Part shown: piece by piece, positions 9,733-17,723 of the stretch
Layout of the letters: each line of letters begins with the position of its first letter
Position numbering within the stretch: the first letter of the stretch is position 1
Source: Xanthobacteraceae bacterium
GTDB lineage: Bacteria > Pseudomonadota > Alphaproteobacteria > Rhizobiales > Xanthobacteraceae
Assembly (NCBI GenBank): GCA_028282095.1
Contig: JANQIP010000222.1
Span: 1 to 33,995, forward strand
Length of the DNA: 33,995 nucleotides
Direction: 5' to 3'
Made by a program: the position numbers and the translations under genes
Notes under the pieces: model-generated
The model's input: the letters and a program-made list of their open reading frames with translations, nothing else
Database searches by the model: none
Told to the model about the DNA's origin: nothing

Positions 9733-10965
9733 ATGGGACGACTCGCTGACCTTGCCCGAACCGGTGCGCCCGCGGCATTCGCGCTCGCGGCCACGATACT
9801 CGCGGTCTCTACTGCACACGCCGCTGCGCCCTGTCGCAACACCGAGCGCTTTGACAACTGGCTCGCCGATTTCAAGAAGGAGGCGCTCGCGCAAGGCATC
9901 TCGCGCAAGGCGATCGCGGAAGCGTCACCCTATCTCGCCTACGAGCACCGCATTATCAGGATCGATCGCGGGCAGCGCTTCTTCGCTCAGAACTTCCTGC
10001 AATTCTCCAAAAAGCTGATCATGCCCTATCGGCTGTCGCAAGGCCGCAAGCTGATCAAGAAACATGCCGCGCTGTTTGCGCGGGTCGAGCGGGAATTCGG
10101 CGTGCCGGCGCCGGTCATCGTCGGTTTCTGGGGGCTCGAGAGCGATTTCGGATCCAATATGGGAAAGGACCGGACCATCCGCTCGCTCGCCACGCTCGCC
10201 TATGACTGTCGACGCGGGGAGATGTTCCGCGGCCATCTGTTCAATGCCCTGCGTCTGATCGAGCGCGGCGACCTCAGCGCGCGACAGATGATCGGCTCCT
10301 GGGCGGGCGAACTCGGCCAGATTCAAATGATGCCGTCAGAGTACCTAAAACACGCGATCGACTATGACGGCGACGGCCACCGCAATCTCTTGCGCAGCAA
10401 GACCGACGTGATCGGCTCGGCCGGCAATTTCCTGCGCAGCCTCGGATGGCGGCGGGGCGAGCCGTGGCTGGAGGAGGTGCGGGTTCCCGGAAACCTTGAC
10501 TGGAAGCAGGCGGATTTGGCGATCGAGCATCCGCGCTCGCAATGGGCGCAGTGGGGCGTGACACAGCGCAACGGCGAGCCGCTGCCTCAGGATGATCTTC
10601 GCGCCGCGCTGCTGTTGCCGATGGGCCGGCGCGGCCCCGCCTTTCTCGCCTATCCGAATTTCCGGATGTACATCAAGTGGAACAACTCGCTCACCTACGC
10701 GCTCACCGCCGCCTATTATGCGACGCGGCTCGACGGGGCCCCGAAGATGAATCGCGGGGCGAGGAACATTCCCTCGATCTCGTACGAGCAGACCAAGGAG
10801 TTGCAGCGGCTGCTGGCGCGGGCGGGCTATGACGTCGGCCCGGTGGATGGCAAGATCGGCGCGCAGACGCGCGCCGCCGTCAAGAAGGCGCAGCTCGATC
10901 TGGGACTGCCCGCCGACTCCTATCCGACGCCAAACCTGATCAGGCGGATGCGCAATAGAAGGTAA
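9733..10965 (+). CDS. MltB-type lytic murein transglycosylase with peptidoglycan-binding domain
   Basis: The 410-residue exported enzyme is predicted to cleave the MurNAc-GlcNAc bond of peptidoglycan to give 1,6-anhydro ends. A signal peptide (cleavage near STAHA-AA, about residue 30) leads into a glycoside hydrolase family 103 domain with the catalytic Glu136 in GFWGLESDFGSNMG and the family block GELGQIQMMPSEYL. A C-terminal PG-binding-1 repeat follows at about 345-405 (LQRLLARAGYDVGPVDGKIG). No lipobox cysteine follows the signal, so it is probably soluble periplasmic. The ATG at 9733 has GGAGG 6 bases upstream; the longer frame from 9646 is rejected. It stands alone between repeat arrays. 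Confidence 0.93.
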   Translation: MGRLADLARTGAPAAFALAATILAVSTAHAAAPCRNTERFDNWLADFKKEALAQGISRKAIAEASPYLAYEHRIIRIDRGQRFFAQNFLQFSKKLIMPYRLSQGRKLIKKHAALFARVEREFGVPAPVIVGFWGLESDFGSNMGKDRTIRSLATLAYDCRRGEMFRGHLFNALRLIERGDLSARQMIGSWAGELGQIQMMPSEYLKHAIDYDGDGHRNLLRSKTDVIGSAGNFLRSLGWRRGEPWLEEVRVPGNLDWKQADLAIEHPRSQWAQWGVTQRNGEPLPQDDLRAALLLPMGRRGPAFLAYPNFRMYIKWNNSLTYALTAAYYATRLDGAPKMNRGARNIPSISYEQTKELQRLLARAGYDVGPVDGKIGAQTRAAVKKAQLDLGLPADSYPTPNLIRRMRNRR

Positions 10966-10972
10966 AACCTAA

Positions 10973-11070
10973 GAGTGCGACCAATTCAGGTTGAATCGAT
11001 CGCACTCCATTTCTCTTTGTTTGCCGTATGATCTTGTCCGAAAGGCCTGCAACTTTTCGGGATCGTGCTC
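10973..11070 (-). repeat. REP-1 element, 98 bp, reverse orientation
   Basis: This is a full-length REP-1 copy starting eight bases after the mltB stop. It begins GAGTGCGACC, runs through TTGAATCGATCGCACTC, the CATTTCTCTTTGTTTG linker and the hairpin CCGAAAGGCCTGCAAC, and ends GATCGTGCTC. Its right border is a perfect CTAG (11070-11073); the left border is CTAA. Confidence 0.85.
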
Positions 11071-11072
11071 TA

Positions 11073-11140
11073 GTGATGCGGCACCAACGCTTGAGCCCGT
11101 CTCATTGTGTTGGTGCCGCATCATAAAGCGTCGAGTTACC
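11073..11140 (+). repeat. REP-2 module, 68 bp, best copy
   Basis: Both borders are intact CTAG with TA at 11071-11072 and 11141-11142. The hairpin is perfect: GATGCGGCACCAAC at 11075-11088 pairs with GTTGGTGCCGCATC around a 20-base loop, followed by a 17-base tail (ATAAAGCGTCGAGTTACC region). It lies exactly between two REP-1 elements. Confidence 0.88.
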
Positions 11141-11142
11141 TA

Positions 11143-11241
11143 GAGCGCGATCCATTCAGATTGAATCGATCGCGCTCTATTTCTCCTTGTTTGGTCGCAT
11201 GATCTTGTCCGAAAAGTCTGCAACTCTTCGGGATCATGCTC
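11143..11241 (-). repeat. REP-1 element, 99 bp, intact borders
   Basis: The ends are complementary (GAGCGCG at left, CATGCTC at right) and each is flanked by TA within CTAG (11140-11143 and 11241-11244). Inside are two hairpins: one with AGCGCGAT and ATCGCGCT arms, and one with CCGAAAAG and CTCTTCGG arms, joined by a pyrimidine-rich linker. The 13039-13137 copy has the same length in the opposite orientation. Confidence 0.88.
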
Positions 11242-11243
11242 TA

Positions 11244-11290
11244 GTGTTCCGGACTGACGGTCCGGGGTCGGACCGTCAGAGTCGGAACTC
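11244..11290 (+). repeat. REP-3 module, 47 bp
   Basis: This is a near-perfect inverted repeat (GTGTTCCGGACTGACGGTCC answered by GGACCGTCAGAGTCGGAACT) flanked by TA within CTAG on both sides (11241-11244 and 11290-11293). It ends the four-module array between mltB and the MFS gene. Confidence 0.85.
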
Positions 11291-11334
11291 TAGCCGCGAT
11301 CTTCCCTACGCAGAAAGAGGCGGACGGAACAGGC

Positions 11335-12861
11335 GTGAACAACGATCCTCCAAGCCGGATGCCTTCCGGAGAACAGCAAACACAAGAGGAACCGCCGCCC
11401 GATCGCGAGCACCGCGCCGATCTTTCCTCAGACCCGTCGGTTGTTGAAACCGACATCCCGGCGCGGCTCGATCGCCTGCCTTGGTGCCGCTTCCACACGC
11501 TCGTCGTGGTCGCGCTCGGGATCACATGGATTCTCGACGGGCTCGAGGTCACGCTCGCGGGCACGCTCGCCGGAGCGCTGAAGGAAAGCCCGGTCCTGCG
11601 CTTTTCCAACTCCGATATCGGGTTTGCAACCAGTGCCTATCTCGCCGGCGCCGTGCTCGGGGCCATCTTCTTCGGTTGGCTGACCGACCGGCTCGGCCGC
11701 AAGAAGCTGTTCTTCATCACGCTCAGCGTTTATCTGACGGCGACGGCCGCAACTGCTTTCTCATGGGATTTGTGGAGCTTTGCCATTTTGCGCTTTCTCA
11801 CCGGGGCGGGGATTGGCGGCGAATACACCGCGATCAACTCCACCATCCAGGAGCTGATTCCCGCGCGCGTGCGCGGCTGGACCGACTTGGTCATCAACGG
11901 CAGCTTCTGGATCGGCGCGGCGGCGGGCGCGGCCGGCTCCATCATCGTGCTCGATCCGACGGTGCTGGATCCGGAATATGGCTGGCGGCTCGCCTTCCTC
12001 ATCGGCGGCGGCATCGGCGTCGTGATCTTTCTCATGCGGATGTGGATTCCGGAAAGCCCGCGTTGGCTCATGACGCATGGCCGCGCCGCGGAGGCCGAGG
12101 CCGTGGTCGCCTCGATCGAGCGCAGGGCCTACGGGCAAAGCGGCAATCCCCCGCCGCGGACCGCTCTGCCGACCATCCGGCTGCGCTCGCGGCGCTCGAC
12201 GCCGCTCGGCGAGGTCGCGTCCGTCCTGTTCAAGACCTATCGCACCCGCTCGCTGGTCGGCCTCGCGCTGATGGCCTCGCAGGCCTTCTTCTACAACGCG
12301 ATCTTCTTCACCTATGCGCTGATCCTGACCGACTTCTACGATATTCCGGCGCACGGCGTCGGCTGGTACATCCTTCCTTTTGCTGCCGGCAACTTCCTCG
12401 GGCCCTTGGTTCTCGGCCGCTTGTTCGACACGATCGGCCGGCGGCCGATGATCACCTTCACCTACGCGACATCCGGCATTCTTCTGGCGGCGGCCGGCTA
12501 TCTGTTCCAGCAAGAGCTGATCACGGTCGAACAGCAGACCATGGCCTGGACCATCGTCTTCTTCTTCGCTTCGGCAGCGGCGAGCTCGGCTTACCTCACC
12601 GTCAGCGAAACCTTTCCACTCGAAATGCGCGCGCTCACTATCGCACTCTTCTATGCGATCGGTACCGGCATCGGCGGGGTGGCCGGCCCCTGGCTGTTCG
12701 GCGTACTGATCGATTCCGGATCGCGCACCAGCATTCTCGGCGGCTATCTCCTCGGCGCTGCGTTGATGGTTGGGGCTGCAACTATCCAATGGCGGTACGG
12801 CATCGCGGCCGAACGCCGCCCGCTCGAGAGCATCTCGCGGCCGCTCGCCTGGCTCGACTGA
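11335..12861 (+). CDS. Major facilitator superfamily transporter
   Basis: The 508-residue protein has about 12 membrane helices preceded by an unusually long polar N-terminal tail of about 50 residues. The signature between helices 2 and 3 is clear (GWLTDRLGRKKLF), as are the R-x-G motif of helix 4 (LRFLTGAGIGGEYTAINS), PESPRWL after helix 6, and the equivalent loop in the second half (GRLFDTIGRRPM). These put it near the sugar and organic-acid proton symporters, but the substrate cannot be read from sequence. The GTG start at 11335 has only a poor ribosome site; an ATG at 11359 is the alternative. It is flanked by repeats, with no co-transcribed partner. Confidence 0.9.
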   Translation: MNNDPPSRMPSGEQQTQEEPPPDREHRADLSSDPSVVETDIPARLDRLPWCRFHTLVVVALGITWILDGLEVTLAGTLAGALKESPVLRFSNSDIGFATSAYLAGAVLGAIFFGWLTDRLGRKKLFFITLSVYLTATAATAFSWDLWSFAILRFLTGAGIGGEYTAINSTIQELIPARVRGWTDLVINGSFWIGAAAGAAGSIIVLDPTVLDPEYGWRLAFLIGGGIGVVIFLMRMWIPESPRWLMTHGRAAEAEAVVASIERRAYGQSGNPPPRTALPTIRLRSRRSTPLGEVASVLFKTYRTRSLVGLALMASQAFFYNAIFFTYALILTDFYDIPAHGVGWYILPFAAGNFLGPLVLGRLFDTIGRRPMITFTYATSGILLAAAGYLFQQELITVEQQTMAWTIVFFFASAAASSAYLTVSETFPLEMRALTIALFYAIGTGIGGVAGPWLFGVLIDSGSRTSILGGYLLGAALMVGAATIQWRYGIAAERRPLESISRPLAWLD

Positions 12862-12923
12862 ACCAGCGCGGGCCTTGGTGTATGTCCGCTGCGTCGACTG
12901 TGGATCTGGGATATTTCGTCCGT

Positions 12924-12991
12924 CCGTTCCCGCGAAAGCGGAAACCCAGGAAGCCCAAGAACTGGATTCCCGCTTTCGCGGGAATGAACGG
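12924..12991. repeat. REP-4 inverted repeat, copy 1
   Basis: The arms CCGTTCCCGCGAAAGCGG and CCGCTTTCGCGGGAATGA are complementary and enclose about 25 bases that include CCCAGG and CTGGAT. It lies between the convergent ends of the MFS gene and treY. A second copy is at 28838-28912. Repeats containing TTCCCGCGAAAGCGGGAA are common in spacers of many proteobacteria. Confidence 0.8.
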
Positions 12992-13038
12992 AACACGAGC
13001 CAATCAGAAGAAATCGGGACGCCGTTCTGATCGGGCTA

Positions 13039-13137
13039 GAGCATGATCCCGAAAAGCTGCAGGCCTTTCGGACAAGATCATGCGGTAAAACAAAGAGAAA
13101 TGGCGTGCGATCGATTCAACCTGAGTGGATCGCACTC
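13039..13137 (+). repeat. REP-1 element, 99 bp, intact borders, forward orientation
   Basis: Flanked by TA within CTAG at 13036-13039 and 13137-13140. It begins GAGCATGATCCCGAAAAG and ends GTGGATCGCACTC. It contains the first hairpin, an AAAACAAAGAGAAAT linker and the second hairpin. It ends 9 bases from the treY stop codon, so it forms the 3' flank of the sugar operon. Confidence 0.88.
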
Positions 13138-13146
13138 TAGCCGAAC

Positions 13147-15933
13147 TCAGCGGCGGCGAACGGCACGCATGACCGCGACCGGCAGCGGCCCGATCAGCGG
13201 ACTGATCGAGACCGTACCCCGCATGGCGCCCGGCAGGTTCTCGCCGATGCAATTGTCGGTGATCGTGTAGCCGTTGAGCTTGATCGACGCGTCGAGCTCA
13301 TGCGCTTGCGGCCAGCGCCGCCCGCCATCGGTCAGCGGCGCGAATTGCCGTCCGACCGCAACGACGACGGCGTCGCGCCGCAGCGTGCGCACGAAGGCGA
13401 TGAAATGCCGGGCATGCCGCCCTTCGACTTCGATCGGCTCGTAGTTTCCGTCCCTGAACAGGTCGCGCATTTGCGCGCGAAGCGCGAGCAGACGGCGGGT
13501 CAGCGTGAACTTGACGAGCCCGTTGGCGTAGTGATTGGTCAGCGCCTCCCAGTCCGGATTCGGCATCAACTGATTGAGCGCTTCCTGCCGCTTGGCGAAG
13601 TCGACCGGGCGGCGGTTGTCGGGATCGACCAGCGAGAGCTCCCAGCATTCGCTGCCTTGATAGAAATCGGGTACGCCGGGAATGGTCGCCTTGAGGGTGA
13701 GCTGGGCGAGGCCGTTGATCGCACCGAGCAGACGCGTACGCGCGGCGAACGCCTCGAAGCTTGCAAGAAAATCCGGTGATTGCTCGCGATCAAGGAGGCG
13801 GCCGAGAAACGTCGTGGTCGCCGTTTCATAAGCCTCGTTCGGCATGTACCAGCTCGTTTCCTGCTTGCCCTCGCGCAACGCTTTGACCGCATAATTCTGC
13901 ATGCGCTCGACAAAACCTTGATCGGATCCGCTCTCGGCCGGCCAGGCCCCGATCAGCGCCTGATACAACATATACTCGTGGGCGAGAGAGGGCGCGCGGA
14001 GCCAGTCGCCGGAAATGAGCGGCTCGTTCAATGCCCGCCATTCCGGCACCGCCGCGCACCATTCCTCCGCGAGCTCGGCGATTGCCAGAATGCGCATGCG
14101 CGCATCCTCGCCACGCTTCGTGTCGTGCGTTGCGGTCGTGGTCATTGCATGCGGAAAGGCGGTGCGCGTGCGCATGCGGCGGTGAAACTCGCCGACCGAA
14201 AGCCCGGGTAGCGCCGGATCGCCGCCCACTTCGTTCAAGGCGATCAGCCGCTGATAGCGATAGAAGGTCGTGTCCTCCATCGCCTTGGCCATAACCGGAC
14301 CGGTCAGTTGCTGCACTTTGCTGGCAAAGCGCTTGACCCGCGCATTGCTGTAGCCGGTGCGATCCGGCCCGATCAGATCGAGCGTCAGCACCTCCTGGAG
14401 AAAGTCGAGAATATCCGCGTCCGGACCGAACCAGCGCGAGCGCACCGTGGCAAGGGTCTCGACGATGGTTTCACGGTCCTCCGCCGTGATATGGCCACCG
14501 CCGATATAGGTGCGGTAGATGGGGAAATGCACGATATAGGCGCGCAACGCGTTGCGCAATCGCTCGAAGGTGAAGTCGCGGGTGCGCCAATGGCCTGCCG
14601 CGATGCGCGCCAAAAGGCGGCATAGCACGGTGAACTCGCTCGCCAGCATGGTTTCGAGCACACGCAATTTGCTCTCACGCACGATGTCGCTGAAATACTC
14701 CACGCGCCCGATAGCGGTGTCGTAGAATTTTTCGAGCTGCAGCAGACCGCCATCGTCGAGCAGGACGCGGGCGATGACGTTGAGCGCTTCGTAGCCGGTG
14801 GTGCCGGCAACGCCGGGAAAATCGGGCATCGGCTCGGAATCGCCGAGGATCTTCTCGACCACGATATAGAAGGGGCGGGCCCGCGCCCCCGGCTCGCGCG
14901 CAGCGCGCACGAGCCGCGACAGCCGGCGCGTGTACTGCATGGGATCGGACAGGCCATCGATGTGATCGAGGCGCAGCCCATGCAATTGCCCGCTCGTAAT
15001 CAACGCCATCACGCGGCGGTGCACCGCTTCGAAGGTCGGCAGGTCCTCGACCCTTATCCCGGCAAGGTCGTTGACGTCGAAGAAACGCCGGTAGTTGATC
15101 TCGGTGAAGGCAACACGCCAATAGGCGACGCGGTAATGCTGGCGTTCGAGCAGGCGGTGGAGCAGCGCAATACGTCCCGGATCGTCCGCATTCGGGCGAT
15201 AGGCTGCAAGTCCGCGCTCGATCACTTCCGCCCCGCCCGCGATCGCCGCAAGATCGGCTTTGTATTCGGGCGCATGCTCGCGGGTCGGCTCGTTGGGATC
15301 GGGATAACGACCGGCTAACGCGAGCAGGCGGCGTCCTGCCTCCTCTTCGGCCGCACCCGCCTCGGCAACGACACTCTTGAGGATTTCACCGTAACGGTTG
15401 GGGCGGATCGGCAGGCGATTATCGTAATACCAAACGGAAAAGCTGCCCTCGCTTGCGTCGTATTTCAGCGCAAGGTCGCCGTCCTCCAGCGCATCGCCAT
15501 ACGACTTGCCGAGGATCGGCAAGAGCAGGCCGCCGGAACTGCGATAGGGCAAAGTTTCCCAATCGATATCGAAGGACGCGGCGTGAGGCGAGCGCGGCCC
15601 CCATTCCAGCACGTCGAGCCACCACGCATTGTCGGCGTGGCCCACCCCCATATGGTTCGGCACGAAGTCGAGGATGAGGCCCATATCGGCCTCGGCGAGG
15701 GCCTTCGACAGCTCGGCGAATCCTTCGTCCCCGCCGAATTCGGGGTTGAGCGAATTGTGATCGACGATGTCATAGCCATGGGCGCTGCCGGCGCGCGCCT
15801 TCAGAAAGGGCGAGGCATAAAGATGGCTGACCCCGAGCGCGGCGAGATAGGGAACGAGCGCCGCAGCGGCCGAGAAGCCGAATTTCGCCGAGAGCTGCAA
15901 TCGATAGGTCGCGATCGGGATGGCGGGCGGCAT
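13147..15933 (-). CDS. treY: Malto-oligosyltrehalose synthase
   Basis: The 928-residue cytoplasmic glycoside hydrolase (GH13) rearranges the reducing-end alpha-1,4 bond of a malto-oligosaccharide into an alpha-1,1 bond, making a trehalose end. Family signs are the N-terminal PIATYRLQL and GVSHLYASPFLKARAGSAHGYD, the nucleophile Asp323 in LRLDHIDGLSDP, the acid/base Glu360 in FYIVVEKILGDSE, and the HD pair in TTATHDTKRGEDAR. The ATG at 15933 is chosen because it overlaps the treZ stop by one base (TGATG) and gives the family N-terminus; the frame continues 11 codons upstream. It is the last gene of the operon and works directly with TreZ. Confidence 0.97.
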   Translation of the reverse strand: MPPAIPIATYRLQLSAKFGFSAAAALVPYLAALGVSHLYASPFLKARAGSAHGYDIVDHNSLNPEFGGDEGFAELSKALAEADMGLILDFVPNHMGVGHADNAWWLDVLEWGPRSPHAASFDIDWETLPYRSSGGLLLPILGKSYGDALEDGDLALKYDASEGSFSVWYYDNRLPIRPNRYGEILKSVVAEAGAAEEEAGRRLLALAGRYPDPNEPTREHAPEYKADLAAIAGGAEVIERGLAAYRPNADDPGRIALLHRLLERQHYRVAYWRVAFTEINYRRFFDVNDLAGIRVEDLPTFEAVHRRVMALITSGQLHGLRLDHIDGLSDPMQYTRRLSRLVRAAREPGARARPFYIVVEKILGDSEPMPDFPGVAGTTGYEALNVIARVLLDDGGLLQLEKFYDTAIGRVEYFSDIVRESKLRVLETMLASEFTVLCRLLARIAAGHWRTRDFTFERLRNALRAYIVHFPIYRTYIGGGHITAEDRETIVETLATVRSRWFGPDADILDFLQEVLTLDLIGPDRTGYSNARVKRFASKVQQLTGPVMAKAMEDTTFYRYQRLIALNEVGGDPALPGLSVGEFHRRMRTRTAFPHAMTTTATHDTKRGEDARMRILAIAELAEEWCAAVPEWRALNEPLISGDWLRAPSLAHEYMLYQALIGAWPAESGSDQGFVERMQNYAVKALREGKQETSWYMPNEAYETATTTFLGRLLDREQSPDFLASFEAFAARTRLLGAINGLAQLTLKATIPGVPDFYQGSECWELSLVDPDNRRPVDFAKRQEALNQLMPNPDWEALTNHYANGLVKFTLTRRLLALRAQMRDLFRDGNYEPIEVEGRHARHFIAFVRTLRRDAVVVAVGRQFAPLTDGGRRWPQAHELDASIKLNGYTITDNCIGENLPGAMRGTVSISPLIGPLPVAVMRAVRRR

Positions 15934-17723
15934 CAGGCCTCGGTCCACGACCAGAAGACACTCCAAGGCGGCAGATCGTCCGGCGCGAGACCGCCCCAGA
16001 TCGGCTGGCCCTCAGGTTCAGCCTTGTGGCGCACGGGTGCGGACGACAGATTGGCAAGGAGCGCAAGACGCCCGCCGCCGAGTTGCCAATGCGCGCTCAA
16101 CACGGCGCCGTCGCAGTGCGCCTTGCCCGGCGAGAGCGCACCGCCGAGCTTTGGCACGACGTGCTCGCGCCGTGCCTGGAATAGCCGCGTGACGAGGTCG
16201 AGCCGGCGGCGGTGGCGCGGTTGCTCGCGCGCCGACCAGTCGAGCACGGCGGATCGAAAGGTCTCCTCGGCGAGCGGATCGAGCATGCCGCCGGTGATCG
16301 AGCCGCCGAGATGGCCTGCTTTGTACTCATTCTGGCGGCCTTTGCGGACCGCCGCGCCGAGATCGCCGGCAAAATCGCAAAAGAACGGGAAGGGTTCCTC
16401 GGCGCCCCATTCCTCGCCCATGAACATCAAGGGCGGCATCGGGGCGAGCAACATGACGGCGAGTGCGGCTTCGATCGCCCTTTCATCCGTCGCAAGCTGG
16501 TCGATCCGCTCGCCGCGCGCGCGATTGCCGATCTGATCGTGGTTCTGCAGAAAGGAGACGAAGGCCGTCGGCGGCAGATGCGCGCTCGGCTCCCCGCGCG
16601 CCGCGCCCTCGCGATGCGGCGAGCTCTCTCCCTGATAGGCAAAACCCGAGGCCAGCGTGCGCGCGATGTGGCGAAACGGGTCGTCGGCATAATCGCGATA
16701 GTAGCTGCGCGTCTCGCCGGTCAGCAGCACGTGCCAGGCGTGATGGTAGTCGTCGTTCCATTGCGCCCGATACTTGCCCGCGGCGGCGGGCGCGTGCGGA
16801 TCGATCAGGGCGGCGGCATTGTCGTCGTTCTCAAGGACGAGATGCACGAGGCGATTGTTCGCGTCGGCAAAGGCGCCGACCGCCCGGCTGAGCTCGCTGA
16901 GAATGCTGGGGTGGCCCCGCTTCTTGATCGCGTGGACGGCGTCGAGCCGCAGCCCGTCGAAGCGATAGTTCGCGATCCAATAGAGCGCGTTTTCGATGGC
17001 GAAGGCACGCACTTCCGGAACGTCGTAATTGATCGCCGCGCCCCAGGGCGTATGAACCTCCGTCGTGAAGAACTGCGGTGCGTAGCGGCCGAGATAGTTT
17101 CCTTCCGGTCCGAAGTGATTGTAGACGACGTCGAGAAAGACCATCAGGCCGCGCTGATGGGCGGCATCGATCAGCGCCTTGAGATCCTCCGGCCGCCCAT
17201 AGGCCGAATCGGGTGCAAAAAGCAGGACGCCGTCATAGCCCCAGTTGCGCCGACCGGGGAAATCGGCGACCGGCATCAGCTCGATCGCGGTGAAGCCGGC
17301 GGCAGCGACGTCGTCGAGCTTTTCGATCGCCGCGCGGAAGGTGCCCGCCGGCGTGAAACTGCCGACATGCAGTTCGAGAAACGCCGCCTCGCGCCAAGGG
17401 CGTCCGCGCCACTCATGCGCCGTCCACGCGAAAGCGTGGTCGATGACCTCGCTCGGGCCGTTGACATCGTCGGGCTGGAATGCCGCGGCGGGATCGGGAA
17501 CATCGAGCTCGCCGTCGATGCGGAACCGGTAACGCGCACCGGCGCCGACGTCCGGCAGGCGCAGATCATACCATCCCTCGTTGCGCCGGCGCATCGGCTG
17601 CACCTCGTCGCGCATGACGAGATCGACCGAGGCGGCGGCCGGCGCCCATAGCCGGAACGTCGTGCCCTTTGCATCGAGCTGGGGCCCGAACAGTCGGGTG
17701 GTCAACAAGGGCGAAGCCGTCAT
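15933..17723 (-). CDS. treZ: Malto-oligosyltrehalose trehalohydrolase
   Basis: The 596-residue GH13 enzyme cuts the terminal trehalose off the product of TreY. An N-terminal CBM48-like domain (residues 10-100, FRLWAPAAASVDLVM) precedes the barrel with nucleophile Asp261 (FDGLRLDAVHAI), acid/base Glu298 (VHLVLENDDNAA) and the pair His395-Asp396 (FLQNHDQIGNRA). The frame is open to 18200 but the extra 159 codons are arginine-rich readthrough of glgX in another frame; the ATG at 17723 overlaps the glgX stop in ATGA and starts MTASPLLTTRLFGP. Translation is probably coupled with both neighbours. Confidence 0.97.
   Translation of the reverse strand: MTASPLLTTRLFGPQLDAKGTTFRLWAPAAASVDLVMRDEVQPMRRRNEGWYDLRLPDVGAGARYRFRIDGELDVPDPAAAFQPDDVNGPSEVIDHAFAWTAHEWRGRPWREAAFLELHVGSFTPAGTFRAAIEKLDDVAAAGFTAIELMPVADFPGRRNWGYDGVLLFAPDSAYGRPEDLKALIDAAHQRGLMVFLDVVYNHFGPEGNYLGRYAPQFFTTEVHTPWGAAINYDVPEVRAFAIENALYWIANYRFDGLRLDAVHAIKKRGHPSILSELSRAVGAFADANNRLVHLVLENDDNAAALIDPHAPAAAGKYRAQWNDDYHHAWHVLLTGETRSYYRDYADDPFRHIARTLASGFAYQGESSPHREGAARGEPSAHLPPTAFVSFLQNHDQIGNRARGERIDQLATDERAIEAALAVMLLAPMPPLMFMGEEWGAEEPFPFFCDFAGDLGAAVRKGRQNEYKAGHLGGSITGGMLDPLAEETFRSAVLDWSAREQPRHRRRLDLVTRLFQARREHVVPKLGGALSPGKAHCDGAVLSAHWQLGGGRLALLANLSSAPVRHKAEPEGQPIWGGLAPDDLPPWSVFWSWTEA

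Noticed and set aside
11481..13046. 521-codon + strand frame overlapping the MFS gene in another phase, and a - strand frame at 11761-12996
   Set aside because: Both lack hydrophobic pattern or any family motif, while the overlapping frame at 11335-12861 has clear MFS signatures.
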